Below, one piece after another: positions 58,801 through 64,000 of a DNA stretch of 64,000 nt. Made by a program: the position numbers and the translations under genes. The stretch covers positions 2,761,001 to 2,825,000 of the forward strand of contig CM065299.1 in NCBI GenBank assembly GCA_032871835.1, in the 5' to 3' direction. The DNA comes from Dipteronia dyeriana. Lineage: Eukaryota > Streptophyta > Magnoliopsida > Sapindales > Sapindaceae. The notes beneath the pieces were generated by a model. It was not told the origin of the DNA, made no database searches, and was given only the letters and a program-made list of their open reading frames with translations. Numbering within the stretch: position 1 is the stretch's first letter; every line of letters begins with the position of its first letter.

Positions 58801-58879
58801 TAAGAACATCTCTGAAACCCCTTTTGGCGGTAACATGCCTAACCCAAATGGCAGCGATATTCCAATGGATAGTTCTTGA
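55826..58879 (+). CDS. IBR5: IBR5 dual-specificity (MAP kinase) phosphatase
   Basis: Five exons, 55826-56065, 56866-56965, 57364-57421, 57669-57775 and 58569-58879, give 271 residues. The N-terminus has a four-Cys zinc-ribbon-like motif (CGVC at 10-13, CGIC at 25-28). It is followed by the family signature HVSAFPSEILPEFLYLG-like block (here VSAFPSEILPEFLYLGSYDN). The dual-specificity phosphatase P-loop is VHCMSGKNRSP, with catalytic Cys about 127 and Arg about 133. The C-terminal tail has F-x-F-G-F-P and PQEFTF motifs. In Arabidopsis IBR5 dephosphorylates MPK12 and promotes auxin and ABA responses. The start MRKRERENPC is chosen over an in-frame Met 48 bp upstream because the family begins there. 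Convergent with the WLM gene. Confidence 0.96.
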
Positions 58880-59742
58880 ATTGCTCTTTCCCTTTCGAAG
58901 ATCAGCCATAAACCAGGAGTTTAAATGAGTCCGCCCCCAATCCCCGTATTCTTATGTGACGTTTGTAAAGTGGGAGTAAATGCCCAAACTTTTTGTTGGT
59001 TCGTGACATTTGACGTGCGTTAAGTGCGTGTAAGTCGTAATGCCTTGCATTGATCAATCCAATATTCTGAAATTGCGCAGTGTCTGGCCCATTTCAACTG
59101 TTATACAGTATAATTTCAATAGAGATTTTCATTTTGGTTTATAAGAGTACTTTTATGCCAGAGATGTGCCTGGAAGTCTCCCAGGGCTCTTATCATTTTC
59201 AGGATATTATTTGCAGTTGATAATCTTCACTACTTTTTTTCTCAGCACAGTTCAGTGATAGAGCATCGTGTTGGCCTGTTCTATAAAACTTGAAATAAGA
59301 GATAAAAAGAGGTCATTGTAACGGTTATTATTTGTCTCAGCAATGACATTATCGAATCAGATATGTTAGCTAAACGTACATTCTAACAACACACTTATAG
59401 ATACCATTGATTTTAGCTATATGAAGTTCAAATCAAAACACTTGCAAGTAACCATGAAGTAGAAGGGAACGGTTATCTTCCTTCTTTTTGTTAGATAGCC
59501 AAACCTGAGGATGTTTTTGTAGCATGACATAAACTGATATTGAAACGACTTATAAAGCAAAGCAATGCAATGCAACGCAACTATGAACATACGAGTTATC
59601 AGCAATCATACTTCTATAGCAATTCTTCTTACAATATCAAATGTGATTTACAGTTTTGTAGGTTTCCAATTGAGTATAGTTACAATGCACACTTCACATA
59701 TTTCACATATTACTTTCCCATTTTGAATAATATCTTTTATGA

Positions 59743-62700
59743 CTAGGCAGCAGCAACACAGGTTTCGATGGAGGCCTTGGCAAGCCACAATAAGCCTGGA
59801 TCATTTCGCTTCAGTACTAGATAAGTTTCTGATTGTCCGATTTCATCCGAAACAGTGTCTTCATTGAAACCAATAAGGGAAAGAATTTCCATGGCAGCTG
59901 TTAAAAACAAGTCATTGTTAAACAAGATGTCCAACCCCAAGCTGGTGAAGTCTTTAATTTTATTTGGCCAGTTCAGGAGGATTTAACACTTTCTACTGCT
60001 ATTGATATGATATAGAAATTCCAAGTTCATGCGGGATATCCCATGCCATCTTTAAACCTGGCCTATGTTTGTTCTGGCATAATGTATTCCATATCAGATT
60101 AAGAAACAAAAGAGCACATATATCAACTAAATTGCCCACCAAGTCCGCCATTTTGTTAGTAAACTGGACATTTTACATCAGTATTCACACTACAGCTCTC
60201 CTGCTCTTCCTACAGTCTCTGATATCTATATTTCGAAACGAGATGGCCAACTCACCTATCAAATTGCCTAGATATATCACAGTAAGACATATATCACTAA
60301 TCCCAGTAACTCTAAAAGGTGATGCCTATTTTAAGCTTTTACCAAAATGAAACCCAAAATAAGAAGAGATGCAAACCTTTATACTTAGCGACATTCCTTT
60401 GGATTATGGGATTAGCCTGCAGTGTATCATCCGTGAAATAATCAAGAATTCGATGAAGGAAGAAAAAAAAAAATTCTCAGCAAACTGGATATTTATAGAG
60501 GCAAAAATGGTTCTACCTTCCGGAGTTTTTTGTACTTCATCTCACCTGGGTGTTCGATCACATTCCTGCCAGCAGAGAGAAATGGTTCCAAATATTATTA
60601 ATAATTCAGTGCAAGAAACAATTAAAATAATTCTTCTGGACTGATAAATAAACTGTCTAAATTTATTAAGGGGGTTTGCATGGGGTCAAATCTTAAAACC
60701 TCGATATGTTTGTTATATATAAAAAATACAAGAAAGAGGATCAATGAAAGAACAAGCTAAATAGCCGTACCTAATTATCTTAAAAAGGGTTTGCAGGACA
60801 CTAGTTGCCTCCACGAGATCAAGTTCAGCTTGCAGCATCTCAATGGCCATCTGCAGACGTCTACAAACAACTGCCACAGGATCTTGTATTCTCCTTAGTT
60901 CTTGATCGTCTGGATCTGGCTCATCTATATCCATACTGGATACTCCCTGAGGATGCACCAAGTTATCATCAGGATCAGGCTCTTCCTGCAGAATTCCATT
61001 TGCCAGAGATTCATCTGGATCAGGTTCTTCATGAGCCTTGTTTAGCTGGCCTTGATCTCGTTCCATGGCTTCTGAATCATCTGGATCAGGTTCTTCATGA
61101 GCATTGTTCAGATGGCCTTGATCTCCTTCCACGGCTTCTGGATCAGGTTCACAATTGATCTCCCGTAGCTGAAACTTGCTGTCCACCTCTATTACCTGAG
61201 GGCGATAATAATCAGGTTCAACCACAACACCAGACTTCAAAAATACTTCTGCATCATCCAGATTAGGTCTCTCATATGAAATTGTTGCTTCCAACTTCCT
61301 GCCATTCTTTGAAGGAGACACCTGGTGAACCATCTCAGGGTTGGCATTATATTCGGGTTCCAAAGTTTCCCCACCCTGAGAATCATCAGGATCTGGCTCA
61401 AACTTGTTTTGATTGCCAGAATGGTCATCAGGATCCGGCTCATGATTTTTCCACTGAGATTTATTTGGACTCTCAATATCAGCATTGTCCTTTTCTACAG
61501 ACTCAGTATGATCATAATCTTTATGCATAATGGACCCAGAATCATCAGGGTCAGGCTCTTCATGTACTTCAGATACTTCTGAACTGTTGACAGAAGCACT
61601 TGCTAAACGACGATAAGCAGCAACAACTGAAGACGCCCGAGCACTTGCCAACTGTTCTGAAACATTTCCCCCAAGCTTCTGAGAAAAATTCCTAATATCT
61701 CCACCATCGAAGTTGTCTTCATAATGATCTGAATGTCTCAATCCACTTAGGGTGTGGCCCCTTGATCTAGTCCAATCTAGAGCATCTGCTTCTTGATTCA
61801 GCTGCATAGAAAATATATATAATCAAGATAAGGCTGCTACTATCAAAACATAATAATGAAATCAAAAGCTATAATAAATCCCCACATAACCATGAAGATG
61901 CATTTTAACCTGTTTATCAAGAGCATAAAAGTTTGCATCATGTTCAGAGTATACCATGTGAGCCTGAAAAAAGTGGAACACCATAAGTTCCCTCAATAAT
62001 CATATTTTAATTAAAATCCACAATAGCAATAAGCACAAGACAGCTAAAAAGGAAAAGTATCATAAATAAACACAACCAAAGTTGATGATAACAATAGTAA
62101 TGCTTACAAGTTCATGCAGAAGAGTTTTCTTAATTCTCTCATATTTTCTAAAACCCTTGAGATCATCAGTTCGAAGACGCAGAGATATCTCTTCTCCATG
62201 ATTCTGGACAAACAAGAGTAAAACAAATAAGAATGATTTGACAGTCAGTCAGTCACATAATACAACAATTGTCAATCGGTCATATGCTCAGAAAAGATTT
62301 TACCTTGTTAAAACCAAGAATGCATTCTGGACTTACGCCAACATAACCAACAGGGGCCAACTCTGTCATAATTCCAACGCGCCATCGATGCTTAAAAAAT
62401 AAAAAAAGGGAATTATTGAAGTTGTCGAAAAGTCAGATTAAGTGATTATTATAGCCACAAAAGTAAGTTTAATAGTACCTTGTTCATAATAGCAACAATT
62501 CCAGGGTCAGCAGCAAGCATATGCATTCTCTTCAATGCCTCCGAAGCTGGAGGGTTCAACTGTAGACAAGAAAAAATTACCTCAAGTCAATTCAAAAGAA
62601 TTATAAACATGAGATGCATTTAAGTGCATATTCTTATACTGCTATACACTGTCAAAGATCCAGAGTCAACAAATGTAATACCAAAAGTAGAATAAGAATC

Positions 62701-63703
62701 AACAATCCAGGTCCCGTTGAAGATATATAAGGTAACCATGCTTATTTTGGAATAACATACATTCCTCCATGTCCACCAGCCAGGTTATTTCATCAGCAAA
62801 TCTCAAGAAGTAGTGAATATAAGAAAACAAAATATTGGCATTGGCTTCTGATACTAGCAGCCATCTCACACCAAAGGTAAAAAGTAACACTGAGAGTACC
62901 TCTACTCCTGGAAGTTGAAGTGTGCGAAAATCACAAAAGATATATGTTCCTTGAGGGAGTTTTAGTGGAGCATGGGGCCCATCTAGCATTCGCTTCCTTA
63001 GTCTCTTTTCCTCTTCATCAAATCCAACTATCCTCAGGTCTGCCTTTGCATTTTGCATTACTTTCTCGACTTCATCCTCAGACACTCCCATCATTCTAAT
63101 AGGTTTCCCCTGAAGTAAGAGAAACAACTGATGACTTCAAAATGATTGGTAAGAGTTTTTTCAGCATACTTAAAAACTGATGGAAATATTTCTCGAATTG
63201 TGCAAAAAAATTGAATAGAGAAATTCAGTTCTGCAACTCTCTGTAGCATTTGACATCATCTTTTAATTTCACCATTCAGTATAGGCAAATAACTTATCTC
63301 AAATGCATACAAATCTATCCCTGTACTAATCATTTTATGTCGAAAAGATGGAAAGAAATCCATTTCCAATATGAGCACCAATAATTATAATTTATATAAA
63401 TTTTCACAATACTTAATCAAGAAAATTCATCAATCATAAAATCAAAGTGGATAACAAAAATGATACCTCGATAACAGAAGCTTCTTGCAAACTTAAGCTT
63501 GAGTGATCATCAGAGAAAGGAGACAGCAGTTTTGAGCCTTTGTTTAAAGGAACAATGAACCGCATTGTATCTGCCTTGACATCAGTCAACTTCTGCAGCT
63601 CATGCCCCAGCTCCTTGAGTGATGCACCCGAATTCATTTCCACTACATACTTGTTTCCCCTCCATATAACCGAAACTTTGAGTATGCATTGCGAATCTTG
63701 CAT
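59743..63703 (-). CDS. UBL-WLM-PUB metalloprotease (Wss1/SPRTN-like)
   Basis: Ten exons (minus): 63703-63467, 63109-62900, 62559-62479, 62390-62304, 62203-62108, 61963-61910, 61801-60771, 60565-60517, 60416-60377, 59897-59743. They give 679 residues. A ubiquitin-like domain (about 5-78) is followed by linker and WLM zinc protease domain, with HELAHMVYSEH (His about 235, Glu about 236, His about 239, His about 245) split by an intron after HEL. Next is an acidic tail of EPDPDD repeats (about 330-560), then a PUB domain (about 565-660; RNVIEHPGEMKYKKLRK) of the kind that binds p97/CDC48. Relatives cleave DNA-protein crosslinks and SUMO-linked complexes. The start is placed at MQDSQCILKVSV, directly after a splice acceptor (GTGCAG), so a non-coding first exon probably lies further right. 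Confidence 0.9.
60900..61580 (-). repeat. EPDPDD coding repeats in the WLM protease gene
   Basis: The large exon encodes six exact EPDPDD motifs, plus EPDPDE, EPDPEA and degenerate EPEY and EPDY forms, spaced 12-45 residues apart. Two neighbouring units (about 61020-61140) share a longer repeated block around GDQG/RDQG-LN-AHEEPDPD. Confidence 0.88.
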
Positions 63704-64000
63704 TTTGTGCTGCACAAAGAACAAAACAAAAAAGTGGCTCTCAATGCAATATCATAAGCGATAAGGAAAATTTCAAGTAAAGCAAAAAATATCCAGTGAA
63801 AATCATGAAAACCCTACTCTATAAACACATTTTAAAATTCCATGTATTCCCGCTCAGTCAAAAAGATTCTAATCAACAAAATCAATGATATAGATAATCG
63901 ACAGCCTTATAAACCATATGATGAAATAACTTTAACCAAGCAAAGAACTGACGGGAATTTTTTCTCTTCAAACACGTTAAGTTCCCATAATCTTCAATTC
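63704..64000 (-). other. Leader intron or upstream DNA of the WLM protease gene
   Basis: The minus strand reaches a 3' splice acceptor (TTTGTGCAG) about 7 bp before the chosen ATG. This suggests 63711-64000 is intron leading to a first exon beyond the window. No coding exon or promoter motif is recognised. Confidence 0.45.

Noticed and set aside
63704..63724. Upstream in-frame Met (MFFVQHK) as the WLM protease start
   Set aside because: A splice acceptor (GTGCAG) lies between it and MQDSQ, so the upstream codons are probably intron.

Overview
The window is eukaryotic nuclear DNA from a flowering plant, most likely a eudicot. Genes have GT-AG introns, the intergenic DNA is very AT-rich, and the transposon families (copia, plant L1-type LINE, MULE, hAT-like and other MITEs) are plant types. 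The protein-coding genes are recognisable orthologues of Arabidopsis genes. The species cannot be named from the sequence. All exon models were built by eye from splice sites and reading-frame continuity.

Layout. (1) 1-310 holds the leader of a gene running off the left edge, with a telo-box/site II promoter. (2) 1748-4864 is an intact intronless receptor-like protein (RLP) gene on the minus strand. Behind it lie decayed copies of its own promoter (about 6.0, 7.9 and 9.1 kb) and several small inverted-repeat elements. (3) 10.7-30.36 kb is one nested transposon stack. A small LTR element of TRIM type is split by copia element 1. The 3' LTR of that copia is split twice, by a 7.2-kb LINE and by an 8.1-kb MULE carrying a ULP1-like protease gene and a transposase gene. 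Each level is marked by a target-site duplication. (4) 31.5-32.5 kb is a relic RLP fragment interrupted by a hAT-like MITE. (5) 32.7-63.7 kb is a gene island: DUF1664 protein (-), BPI/LBP-like lipid-binding protein (+), chloroplast-type tRNase Z (+), mitochondrial beta-ketoacyl-ACP synthase (-) with copia element 2 in its second intron, IBR5 phosphatase (+), and a UBL-WLM-PUB metalloprotease (-).

How the genes relate. They are independent housekeeping, signalling and defence genes, not an operon. DUF1664/BPI and KAS/IBR5 are divergent pairs sharing upstream DNA; tRNase Z/KAS and IBR5/WLM are convergent pairs. From memory of Arabidopsis, DUF1664 and BPI are neighbours on chromosome 1 (At1g04960/At1g04970), and tRNase Z2, mtKAS and IBR5 are neighbours on chromosome 2 (At2g04530/40/50). 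Here both sets lie in one block.

The most unusual content is the MULE. Its two convergent genes each appear to begin with a leader exon and a leader intron filled with a roughly 21-bp tandem repeat containing ATCGAGC, and both arrays lie in the same orientation along the element.
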